From IMG/VR virus record IMGVR_UViG_3300021440_000064, positions 1 through 39,327 of that record: a stretch of DNA of 39,327 bases; one strand, given 5' to 3'. A model generated the notes under the pieces. That model was not told where the DNA came from, made no database searches, and saw nothing but the letters and a program-made list of their open reading frames with translations. Shown here in pieces: positions 32,065 to 38,587 of this stretch. The first letter of the stretch is position 1, and each line of letters begins with the position of its first letter. The DNA comes from a virus. Made by a program: the position numbers and the translations under genes.

Positions 32065-32602
32065 TTATTTCGTTTTGATAAGCATGTTCACCGTAAAATT
32101 CTTTTGATTTTTCATTATACCAAAGTGCGGCTTCTTTTTCCGTTGCGAATGTTTTTGTGTGTACATTCCCTTCGTACTGAATTTCTGCACGCCATGGCTT
32201 TATTGGTTGGTAGAACCCATTTCCATTTTTTTTGCGTGACATTCTTCTTTGACAAGAAACTCCTTTGTATAGCGATGTTGGCGTTAAACCACCATTTCCG
32301 ACCGATCTTTTCCTATTGGTGTGTAGGGTAGTCGGTATATTGATAATTTTTAGATTACTTTTTTGAAGATTTAAATTGTTTTTGTCTATGTAAAGTACTT
32401 CTTTTTTGAAATGCTCACCTTTTTCGTTTTTTGTAGTGAGTAAGAATCTCCACATTTCGATGTAAACAGTTTTACCGTTTTGTTTTGGTAGCCTTGTTAT
32501 AACTCCACCTATTGCGGGATACCAACTAAAACGATTCAAAAAGTCAAAATCTTCATCATCGACTATAGCAAACTTTCCTTGTGTCAATTGTATTTGTTTC
32601 AT
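32060..32602 (-). CDS. AP2-domain protein with degenerate HNH part
   Basis: The 180-aa product resembles phage HNH-AP2 homing endonucleases. The N-terminal half has the scaffold (YIEMWRFLLTT; LYIDKNNLNLQKSNLKI), but the residues that should be His and Asn are Trp51, Tyr71 and Gln80, so nuclease activity is probably lost. The C-terminal half (GVSCQRRMSRKKNG... PWRAEIQYEGNVHTKTFATEKEAALWYNEKSKEFYGEHA) is a good AP2-type DNA-binding domain. It may be a decayed mobile gene or now a regulator. Confidence 0.75.
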   Translation of the reverse strand: MKQIQLTQGKFAIVDDEDFDFLNRFSWYPAIGGVITRLPKQNGKTVYIEMWRFLLTTKNEKGEHFKKEVLYIDKNNLNLQKSNLKIINIPTTLHTNRKRSVGNGGLTPTSLYKGVSCQRRMSRKKNGNGFYQPIKPWRAEIQYEGNVHTKTFATEKEAALWYNEKSKEFYGEHAYQNEII

Positions 32603-32604
32603 GA

Positions 32605-33069
32605 TTATCTTTCAATTAGTTCAATTTCGAACGTGTCCTGAATTTTCATCACAACACTTCCGAATGCGGGCGATTTTCCCTTTTTCCCTAGTCCGCTCTC
32701 GAAGTTTATGCGACCATTAGGAACAAAGAACTTGCCCCCCCCCGCGATACTATGGAATCTTTTTGTTGTAATAAATTCGATAGGAAAAAGAATGTAGATT
32801 TCATTTTTCGCTATCTGGTACGTTTGCCACGCCTTCAAAAGGAAGTCATGCTTCATTGTGAATGGTGGGTTGATCCATATGCGCCCGTACTGTGTCCAGT
32901 CTTTTGAAAGCCCGTCGGTTTCGATAGTATCAAAGTTTAATACTCCGAATTCTTCCGCTTTCTCTTTTGTTGTGGCTGGATCATAGTCGAACTTTCCGAA
33001 CTTTTCAACGAACGCTTTCGGCGTGTAATACTCGTTATCTTTTGTGAATTGTACTTGTGATTTTGCCAT
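32605..33069 (-). CDS. Phage Dam-type DNA N6-adenine methyltransferase
   Basis: The 154-aa product matches small phage DNMTs of the Dam (PF05869-like) type: FDYDPAT near residues 27-33, the catalytic INPPF near 66-70, FPIEFITTKRFHSI, and the FVPNGRINFESG segment. It likely methylates adenine in phage DNA to evade restriction, or methylates host sites. It lies between the AP2 gene and small unknown genes in the early operon. Confidence 0.88.
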   Translation of the reverse strand: MAKSQVQFTKDNEYYTPKAFVEKFGKFDYDPATTKEKAEEFGVLNFDTIETDGLSKDWTQYGRIWINPPFTMKHDFLLKAWQTYQIAKNEIYILFPIEFITTKRFHSIAGGGKFFVPNGRINFESGLGKKGKSPAFGSVVMKIQDTFEIELIER

Positions 33070-33072
33070 ATA

Positions 33073-33432
33073 CTATCCTTGTTCATAAGTTGCTTTTATA
33101 ACATTGAATTCATCATCGACAAGGAATTCATAGCGCATATAGTTCCCTTCTGGATTACATTCCGAGTGGTTATATTCTGCGCCCCAAACTATAATCATGC
33201 ACCCACTTGCGAGAAGCTCGCAGTCGTCTTTTTGGATTTCAAAGAATATACCTGTTTCGCTAGAATTATGATCCAAGAATGCACGCATTAGCTTGATTGA
33301 TTCTTTTTGACCGTCGGTTTTGTCTTCAGTTTCTTCAAGAAGATCAATCGAAGTATCAAGGCAAACTTCTTCTTCCCAAAGTTCGAGCCAGTCGACATAT
33401 TTGTCTATTGTCCACATTGATTTTGTCCACAT
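33073..33432 (-). CDS. Hypothetical acidic protein
   Basis: The 119-aa product is strongly acidic (LEETEDKTDGQKESIK, VWGAEYNHSECNPEGNYMRYEFLVDDEF). There are two possible starts, MWTKSM and MWTIDK. Not recognised. The charge could mimic DNA, but this is only speculation. Confidence 0.5.
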   Translation of the reverse strand: MWTKSMWTIDKYVDWLELWEEEVCLDTSIDLLEETEDKTDGQKESIKLMRAFLDHNSSETGIFFEIQKDDCELLASGCMIIVWGAEYNHSECNPEGNYMRYEFLVDDEFNVIKATYEQG

Positions 33433-33435
33433 AAA

Positions 33436-33714
33436 TTATTCGTTAGTTACTGTTGAACCACAACAAGGACACTGGCGCATTTTCAAGGCTTTCAAGTAAT
33501 TCTTGATATTGATTGCCGTTGCTTCTGCATCACTATTCTTTTGAAGTTTTTTTGGTTTACCGTTCACCGTGACGACTAGTGAACCAGTGGTGTGATACCA
33601 GTCGAAGAAAACATTTCCGTATTCTTCGTTTGATAATCTGAATTGATACTCGTTCATGACTTTCACGTCTAGCCCGTAGCCTTCGCGGAACATTTGCATT
33701 GTTTCTTTGTGCAT
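33436..33714 (-). CDS. Hypothetical protein with C-terminal zinc knuckle
   Basis: The 92-aa product is alpha/beta with a C-terminal CPCCGS sequence in MRQCPCCGSTVTNE, a single Cys-pair that could bind metal with a partner or as a dimer. Not recognised. It sits four bases from its neighbours in the early operon. Confidence 0.5.
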   Translation of the reverse strand: MHKETMQMFREGYGLDVKVMNEYQFRLSNEEYGNVFFDWYHTTGSLVVTVNGKPKKLQKNSDAEATAINIKNYLKALKMRQCPCCGSTVTNE

Positions 33715-33717
33715 ATT

Positions 33718-34008
33718 TTATTCTTTTGCTTCAGTTCGCAAGAAGTGAACCTTTTCAATATTATCCGAAATAATAGTCAACCCGACCAAGCTGTCGCTTT
33801 CTATTTCATTGATTCCCGATGCTTCGATCGCATCGCCGACATTCATACCGCTACGCAACCCGTCTAGTATCTTTTGTTTTATTTCTTGCGGGATTGCATC
33901 AATTTTGGCGCGTAGTTCCGCTTGAAAGTCGCGAAGCTTTTTCCCACAACTAGGGCATTTATATAGATCAGTTGCGTGAAAGTGTTTGCACATTTCTTTC
34001 TTGCTCAT
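33718..34008 (-). CDS. Zinc-ribbon protein
   Basis: The 96-aa product has CKHFH (Cys7) and YKCPSCGKKL (Cys18, Cys21) near the start, a likely zinc ribbon. A helical middle (DFQAELRAKIDAIPQEIKQKILDGLRSGMN) and GDAIEASG follow. Function unknown. It starts 3 bases after the coiled-coil gene. Confidence 0.6.
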   Translation of the reverse strand: MSKKEMCKHFHATDLYKCPSCGKKLRDFQAELRAKIDAIPQEIKQKILDGLRSGMNVGDAIEASGINEIESDSLVGLTIISDNIEKVHFLRTEAKE

Positions 34009-34010
34009 AC

Positions 34011-35045
34011 CTAACAGTTTTTATTGATAAATTTTTGAACGTCCGACAACATTTCTTCGACTTGTTTTTGAACCTTTGAACCGTATTCGGTTGATAGCTT
34101 CATGTAAACGATTGAATCAATCGCACCTTTTAGATCTCCACTGTTTGCAAACTCCTTCAGCTTTTCAACGTCGGGCGCTTGTTCTAGTTTCAAAAGTCTT
34201 TCAGCTTCTTCCTTGTCCGCTTCCGCTTTCTTGCGAGCTTCTTCCGCGATTCGTTCTTGTTCAAGGCGATCTTTTTCGCGCTGTTCATTTTCGATTCGTT
34301 CGCGTTCGATACGTTCTGCTTCAGCTTTTTTGCGTAAGTCTTCCGCTTCAGTTTCCGCCTTGATTCGAGCTTCTTCAGCAACGCGAGCCTTTTCACGTTC
34401 ATCAGCAAGTTCTTTTTGGCGTTCCTTTTCGGCTTCAGCTTCCTTCTTCTTGCGTTCTTCAGCTTCAGCTTTTTCCTGCTCGATTCTTTTTTCTTCGGCG
34501 ATTCGCTCTTGCTCGATTCGATCAGCTTCTTCACGTTCACGCTTTTCAAATAGTTCTTTTGAATCCCTGAAAAGTTTCTGGAACAATTCTTCTGGCATTT
34601 CTGCTAGGTTGTAGAACTGCGGATCAACTCCGTATTGTTGAAGTGAAATTGAACGTTCAGCAACAACCGCTTTGATTCGCTCGATTTCTTTATTTTCTGC
34701 GAATTTTTCTTGTTGCATCAAGTGTTCTTCGAGCGGAACAACTAGGTACTTGACCATGTTTAGCAGTCCGTCGATAAAACGTCCTTGACGTAGTACACCC
34801 GCTTTCATGTCCTTGTGAACCTTTTCTGAATTAGTTCGAACGTTTTTCAGAATCAATCTGATTTCGCGCGCGCGTTTCATGCTTTGCTTTTCTGAAACGT
34901 CGTTGATCTTGATTGATTTTGCTTCGTTCTCAATCAGTGATATTTCTTGAAGAAACGATTGAAAGTGATCATACATTTTCATTGCTTCTGTTTTTTCGAT
35001 CCCTGATTCTTGAATAATAACTTCAAGGTTTTTATTTTCCGTCAT
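34011..35045 (-). CDS. Long coiled-coil protein
   Basis: The 344-aa product has a globular N-terminal half of about 150 residues (RLILKNVRTNSEKVHKDMKAGVLRQGRFIDGLLNMVKYLVVPLEEHL), which resembles conserved phage proteins found near RecT/recombination genes. About 130 residues of almost pure Glu/Lys/Arg/Ala coiled coil with repeated E-R-I-E-Q-E-R units follow. A short C-terminal domain ends the chain. The pattern suggests an elongated dimer, perhaps a scaffold for recombination or replication proteins. The repetitive codons produce long false frames on both strands. Confidence 0.75.
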   Translation of the reverse strand: MTENKNLEVIIQESGIEKTEAMKMYDHFQSFLQEISLIENEAKSIKINDVSEKQSMKRAREIRLILKNVRTNSEKVHKDMKAGVLRQGRFIDGLLNMVKYLVVPLEEHLMQQEKFAENKEIERIKAVVAERSISLQQYGVDPQFYNLAEMPEELFQKLFRDSKELFEKREREEADRIEQERIAEEKRIEQEKAEAEERKKKEAEAEKERQKELADEREKARVAEEARIKAETEAEDLRKKAEAERIERERIENEQREKDRLEQERIAEEARKKAEADKEEAERLLKLEQAPDVEKLKEFANSGDLKGAIDSIVYMKLSTEYGSKVQKQVEEMLSDVQKFINKNC

Positions 35046-35403
35046 AATTTGTTAGTGTCTCAATTTCTTTATGCGCGATTTCGATTCGCTTTGAATAACA
35101 TTTGTCTAGTGATTCGTGCTTCATTGCATCTGAACTTCTTGATTCTACAATGCGAACAAGCTCCCTATCATTGCAGAATGTATCGACTTTGATTTCTTCT
35201 GGTGTGTGTGTTACTGCGAACACAAAACTTGTGAAATGATACGCAAGTAGTGCAGTTACAATTCCAACGATTACGACTAGCACCGACAATTTTATTATGC
35301 GCTTTGTCCTTCTTCTTTTTGAAATGTTTCTGTGTGGTCTTGATATCACACCTTGAATAAATAAACTCGATCTACTTTCCTGATATCTTTCGTGCTTGCT
35401 CAT
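35032..35403 (-). CDS. Small membrane protein with periplasmic part
   Basis: The 123-aa product has a basic N-terminal tail (KRRRTKRIIKL), a transmembrane helix (LSVLVVIVGIVTALLAYHF) and an outside domain with two Cys that could form a disulfide. I chose MSKHER over an upstream MNLSRY. It overlaps the coiled-coil gene start by 14 bases. Function unknown. Confidence 0.6.
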   Translation of the reverse strand: MSKHERYQESRSSLFIQGVISRPHRNISKRRRTKRIIKLSVLVVIVGIVTALLAYHFTSFVFAVTHTPEEIKVDTFCNDRELVRIVESRSSDAMKHESLDKCYSKRIEIAHKEIETLTNYDGK

Positions 35404-35671
35404 AGAATATCTTGATAAATTCATCGACTACCGATTCATCGTTTCCGCCGATGTGCCATTCGTATTCGCCGACATGCGAATCGAATGAATAATAATCGTA
35501 CACCGTACAGATCTTCCCCGAAGGAAGGATCATGCACCATTCGACATTCGTTTTGTCGTTGGTGTCGTATTCTGGCGTTCCTAAAATCTCCACTAGCTTT
35601 TTGTAGGTAGCATGAAACGAGCCTTTTCGGCTTGTTCCTGATGCTTCCGTGAATGGTACACGCTTGATCAT
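35372..35671 (-). CDS. Hypothetical protein
   Basis: The 99-aa product looks mixed alpha/beta, with a TYKKLVEILGTPEYDTNDKTNVEW opening and YSFDSHVGEYEWHIGG near the end. Not recognised; no signal or membrane segment. It lies one base from the next gene up. Confidence 0.55.
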   Translation of the reverse strand: MIKRVPFTEASGTSRKGSFHATYKKLVEILGTPEYDTNDKTNVEWCMILPSGKICTVYDYYSFDSHVGEYEWHIGGNDESVVDEFIKIFYEQARKISGK

Positions 35672-35672
35672 A

Positions 35673-35918
35673 TTAGTCCATTGCGCACCATGTGTGCATT
35701 TTCATACCGACTGAATCAAACATTCGAACCAAGTCCCACATGTTTGTATCTTCATTTATTTCACCATTTGCGACACTGTTTTCGTAAAGTTTCTTTGCCA
35801 TTTTGTAGCTTCGAATATTTCTGTTGTGTGCGCGTGGCTCATTATTCGGATCTGTTAGATCGTGAATGACTATGCTTTTTGCTTCGTCACTGAATCTGAT
35901 TGAAAATTTGTTATTCAT
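35673..35918 (-). CDS. Hypothetical protein, first gene of early unit
   Basis: The 81-aa product begins MNNKFSIRFSDEAKSIVIHDLTDPNNEPRAHN, beta then helical. Not recognised. It is the first gene after the 35975-36002 promoter, with a leader of about 50 bases, so it should be expressed early. Confidence 0.6.
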   Translation of the reverse strand: MNNKFSIRFSDEAKSIVIHDLTDPNNEPRAHNRNIRSYKMAKKLYENSVANGEINEDTNMWDLVRMFDSVGMKMHTWCAMD

Positions 35919-35974
35919 ACCTTGAAAGATTGCTAGTAGTAAAGTTGTGAAGTCGGGTTACTTTCACATAAATT

Positions 35975-36002
35975 AGTATATACCCGTTTTTCAAAAAGTA
36001 AA
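35975..36002 (-). promoter_or_regulatory. Early promoter, TTTACT-N16-TATACT
   Basis: TTTACT (36002-35997) and TATACT (35980-35975) are 16 bases apart. It shares GGTATATACTAA with the late promoter and the 26-base upstream element with the promoter at 31039-31066. Confidence 0.7.
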
Positions 36003-36013
36003 GTGTAAAGAAT
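35988..36013. repeat. 26-bp direct repeat, early promoter element, copy 2
   Basis: This is identical to 31052-31077. Here it is non-coding and covers the -35 and the region just upstream of it. Confidence 0.85.
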
Positions 36014-36020
36014 CTATAAC

Positions 36021-36029
36021 TGTGGATAA
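36021..36029. promoter_or_regulatory. Consensus DnaA box
   Basis: TTATCCACA on the minus strand is a perfect DnaA box. It lies next to the early promoter and the 26-bp repeat in the longest non-coding gap of the window. It may allow host DnaA to control transcription or replication. Another perfect match lies inside a tail gene near 6744, so chance cannot be excluded. Confidence 0.5.
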
Positions 36030-36036
36030 CTCAAAA

Positions 36037-36066
36037 CAAAAAAGCACCAGTGATGATGCTCTTTTG
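36037..36066 (-). terminator. Intrinsic terminator after replication operon
   Basis: The minus-strand stem AGCATCA/TGGTGCT (one G-U pair) with a 4-base loop is followed by six Us. Confidence 0.8.
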
Positions 36067-36128
36067 CCGTAACCCGTTATTACTACCCTTTGCAAGGCTT
36101 CCACTATAATATCATTTTTTATGAAGTA

Positions 36129-36314
36129 TTACAATGAACCGAACTTTTTGATATAACATTTTTTGCAGAATAGTGGCATTTGTTTTTGTTCCTTCGGTTG
36201 ATCTTCTTCAATCCTGCCGTATGCGTGGCTTTCACATAGCCCGCACTTGCACTTCGCGCAGATTTCCGTTTCATGTTTCAATATTTTCTTCTGGCATTCG
36301 TTGCAATTAGTCAT
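36129..36314 (-). CDS. Small zinc-ribbon protein
   Basis: The 61-aa product has three Cys pairs: CNEC near residue 4, CAKCKC near 18-23, and CKKC near 50-53. It would bind two zinc ions, as in LIM/RING-like small adaptors. Last gene of the replication operon. Function unknown; a small transcription or protein-interaction factor is possible. Confidence 0.65.
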   Translation of the reverse strand: MTNCNECQKKILKHETEICAKCKCGLCESHAYGRIEEDQPKEQKQMPLFCKKCYIKKFGSL

Positions 36315-36320
36315 ATGCGT

Positions 36321-36818
36321 TTATTCGGTTGTTGGTACTAGCTCGAATAGTTGAAGATCTCCTTTTGGAAACCGCATGATTCCACATCGTGAAAATCCTG
36401 CCTTATATAAAACGTTCCACATTGGAACATTGCTTCGAAGTGTTTCAGTGTACAAATACATTCCGCACTTCTTTGCATTCTGTGCGATCCTTTTCATGAC
36501 ATACGTTGCGATACCATTCCCGCGGAATTCTTTTTCGATTTCAAAGTCCTGAATCTGAAAACATTTTTCACGCCCGAATGAATCATCGTTGTAAAGAATA
36601 AAAGATCCTATGTCCCCGTCATAGTCTACCTTTGAAAACTCGACATATACCATGTTCACATCTTCCTTCCGAACCATGATTTGAAAACGTAGCCCCTTTA
36701 TTCCTTCAACTAGGCTTCTTGCTTTCTTGATATTACTGAACGCCTTCGCATCATTTTTATCGAAATTAGAATCTTCTGGTTGATGAATAAAACTTATAGT
36801 TATTTTTGATTCTCTCAT
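36321..36818 (-). CDS. GNAT-family acetyltransferase
   Basis: The 165-aa product has GNAT motifs: QIQDFEIEKEFRGNGIATYVMKRIAQNAKK (acetyl-CoA binding R-G-N-G-I-A) and VPMWNVLYKAGF near the end. It transfers an acetyl group to an unknown target, perhaps a host protein, DNA base precursor or toxin. It is the third gene of the replication operon, 2 bases from its neighbour. Confidence 0.85.
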   Translation of the reverse strand: MRESKITISFIHQPEDSNFDKNDAKAFSNIKKARSLVEGIKGLRFQIMVRKEDVNMVYVEFSKVDYDGDIGSFILYNDDSFGREKCFQIQDFEIEKEFRGNGIATYVMKRIAQNAKKCGMYLYTETLRSNVPMWNVLYKAGFSRCGIMRFPKGDLQLFELVPTTE

Positions 36819-36820
36819 AA

Positions 36821-37249
36821 TTAGTTTAATAGATTTTTACCTGCACGATCCGCAAGTGTTGCTTGTAATGATTGAAGTTGATCGTTTTTAACTCGCCCAA
36901 TAAGGCTTTGCTTTTTTTCTTTTTCAAGTCGTTGCACGGCTTCGTGTTGCAATACGCTGTATTCGTCGAATTCTTCAACTACCTTGTGATTGTCGGGATA
37001 TTCAACACGTTCTGATTCCACCTTTTCACCAGTCGCAGAAAGCGTTGTGATGTATGCAGTGGTTTTCTTATACGGCGCGATTGCAAGGAACTTCGCCCCT
37101 TCGTAGAATCCGCCATTGATTTGAACTGTTGATCCTTTTTCCTTCGCGTATATCACCTTTTGAAGCTGTTCGTTTTTGATTATGAATGATTCGTTTTCCC
37201 CGTAGCCATACTTTACCTTGAAGAAAAAGTTTGATTGTAGATTGACCAT
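36821..37249 (-). CDS. Hypothetical protein of replication operon
   Basis: The 142-aa product has a beta-rich N-terminal half (FKVKYGYGENESFIIKNEQLQKVIYAKEKGSTVQINGGFYEG) and a helical C-terminal half. Not recognised. It lies 4 bases after the initiator gene, so a replication-linked role, such as helicase loading, is possible but unproven. Confidence 0.6.
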   Translation of the reverse strand: MVNLQSNFFFKVKYGYGENESFIIKNEQLQKVIYAKEKGSTVQINGGFYEGAKFLAIAPYKKTTAYITTLSATGEKVESERVEYPDNHKVVEEFDEYSVLQHEAVQRLEKEKKQSLIGRVKNDQLQSLQATLADRAGKNLLN

Positions 37250-37253
37250 ATAG

Positions 37254-38213
37254 CTACATGATTATTTTGCTTTTGTTATTCGACAACTGCGCTTTTTTAA
37301 CCTGTGCTATCCAACGAACAATTTTCCTTTGCAATTCATTCGGCGTGTACGCAGTCGGTATGTAGTGAAGCTTTTCTGAATTCACGTCGATGTTATTCGT
37401 GTACGGTAGCATTTCAACAATTTGCATTATGCTTTCGAACCCGTGTTCTTCGATAAGGCTTGCAACTGCCTTTCTTTGCGTAGTGTTCGCGTAGTAGCGC
37501 TTGTTGATAGGATCAACGGCTTCAAACGCCTTGATTACCGCCCCGATCTGGTTGTTCAGTGTCATTGTGCCACTATCTACGGTTTCGGGCTGTATTGGCG
37601 ATTCTGTGGCTTCTGGAGCGATGTTTGAAGTGTCTTTCGATTCACTTTTCGCCTTCTTTGCCTTTTTCTTCGCTTTTGGCTCGTTGATGTCTTCTGAAAC
37701 GGCTATTTCTGGCTTTTCTGGTGGTTTAGTTTCCTGCGCCTGATCTTTTCCTTGTTCGCTAGTATTATTATTATTTACGTTATATTTACTATTACTTTTT
37801 ATATTACTATTACGCAGTGTGTCGCACATGCGTTGCACATGTGCAATGTATTCTTGAATGTCTTCTGGTAATAGTTCAATAATTTCATTAGGAAGCATTT
37901 GAATTTCACGCTTGATAAACTTCCATGTGTCACCACCTTTCGAAGGTTTTACATATGAATTTTCGGTAATGATGATGTAGCCTAGAACGATAGTGATCAA
38001 CTTCTTTTCCTGAAGCTCTTGAAATGCTTCATTGATTTCTTCGGTCGTCATTAACGTATAGGCGCGGATCATTTGCATGTTCTTTTTTAGAACTGGCAAT
38101 GTGTCACGGTCGGGGCTTGTAAGAATGTGGAAGTACAAAAATCTTGATTCGCGATTTAATTCGGATATAACTTCGTCCTTCCAAAAGTCGGTTTTGATAA
38201 GTGCTGTTTTCAT
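37254..38213 (-). CDS. Replication initiator / replisome organizer
   Basis: The 319-aa product has an N-terminal winged-helix part (KTDFWKDEVISELNRESRFLYFHILTSPDRDTLPVLKKNM..., TTEEINEAFQELQEKKLITI) typical of phage replisome organizers. A low-complexity linker (about 130-220, Asn- then Pro/Lys/Glu-rich) follows, then a C-terminal domain (KAFEAVDPINKRYYANTTQRKAVASLIEEHG ... TAYTPNELQRKIVRW). The Asn-rich linker is encoded by an origin-like tract with three CACATGTG-type sites, recalling lambda O. No helicase, primase or polymerase gene was seen, so host replication proteins are probably recruited. Confidence 0.75.
   Translation of the reverse strand: MKTALIKTDFWKDEVISELNRESRFLYFHILTSPDRDTLPVLKKNMQMIRAYTLMTTEEINEAFQELQEKKLITIVLGYIIITENSYVKPSKGGDTWKFIKREIQMLPNEIIELLPEDIQEYIAHVQRMCDTLRNSNIKSNSKYNVNNNNTSEQGKDQAQETKPPEKPEIAVSEDINEPKAKKKAKKAKSESKDTSNIAPEATESPIQPETVDSGTMTLNNQIGAVIKAFEAVDPINKRYYANTTQRKAVASLIEEHGFESIMQIVEMLPYTNNIDVNSEKLHYIPTAYTPNELQRKIVRWIAQVKKAQLSNNKSKIIM
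37758..37846. promoter_or_regulatory. Candidate replication origin inside the initiator gene
   Basis: Sites centred 11 bp apart: GCAGTGTG (37814-37821), CACATGCG (37825-37832) and CACATGTG (37836-37843), the last within a 14-bp perfect palindrome TTGCACATGTGCAA. On the minus strand they are followed by a 50-bp AT tract of TAA/TAG trinucleotides ending in ACTAGC. This resembles an iteron array plus unwinding element. Confidence 0.65.
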
Positions 38214-38228
38214 GTTTTAACGGGTAGG

Positions 38229-38288
38229 TTTTGAACATAATGCACGTTGTGGGAATTGTCGTAACCACTTCATGCACTATGTTCAAAA
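38229..38288. repeat. Inverted repeat in the initiator leader
   Basis: Arms 38229-38244 and 38273-38288 (TTTTGAACATAATGCA and its complement) match at 15 of 16 positions, with 28 bases between. It lies between the promoter and the initiator ATG. It may be an operator, or an RNA hairpin in the leader. Confidence 0.7.
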
Positions 38289-38324
38289 GACAATTTTTGT
38301 TTGCGATTCGACAACCGCGAAATT

Positions 38325-38354
38325 AGTATCGCACATGTGTGACCACTTGTGCAA
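38325..38354 (-). promoter_or_regulatory. Initiator promoter with CACATGTG operators
   Basis: TTGCAC, an 18-base spacer and GATACT form a plausible promoter. CACATGTG (38332-38339) lies in the spacer, and a CACTTG/CAAGTG palindrome overlaps the -35. The sites match the iterons in the initiator gene, suggesting autoregulation. Confidence 0.5.
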
Positions 38355-38360
38355 GTGTAC

Positions 38361-38399
38361 AAAAAAAGAAGGCTCGCGAAACGATGTTCGAAAGCCTTC
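38361..38399 (-). terminator. Intrinsic terminator after the 48-aa gene
   Basis: The minus-strand stem GAAGGCT/AGCCTTC, with an internal CGAA/TTCG pairing, is followed by seven Us. Confidence 0.85.
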
Positions 38400-38417
38400 A
38401 GTGTGTGATTAAAAAAA

Positions 38418-38564
38418 TCAAATTCTTGTTTTTTTATTATGTTTTTTATTACAGTTTTGACAACAACGTTTAATCGTTGTTTTCCGATTTTTGCCTTTGC
38501 GGGCAGTGGTGGTGTGTGATGTTTTGCGCGAACACCAACGGCAGAATACTTTGAAGATACCCAT
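38418..38564 (-). CDS. Small basic zinc-ribbon protein
   Basis: The 48-aa product has CRWC at residues 8-11 and CCQNC at 34-38, enough for one tetra-Cys zinc site. Between them it is Lys/Arg/Thr-rich, and the tail KKHNKKTRI is basic. It is flanked by the HNH gene (23 bases) and a terminator, and fills the gap well. It probably binds DNA or RNA; too short for the usual ORF cut-off. Confidence 0.6.
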   Translation of the reverse strand: MGIFKVFCRWCSRKTSHTTTARKGKNRKTTIKRCCQNCNKKHNKKTRI

Positions 38565-38587
38565 GATTTGAAAAATTAAAAAGTGAT

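Noticed and set aside
34190-34614. Long frames on both strands in the coiled-coil gene
   Set aside because: They come from the repetitive Glu/Lys/Arg codons; translations are low-complexity Lys/Arg or Ser/Ala/Arg runs.
38104-38286. 60-codon frame upstream of the initiator
   Set aside because: It overlaps the initiator start out of frame and crosses the inverted repeat; no family resemblance.
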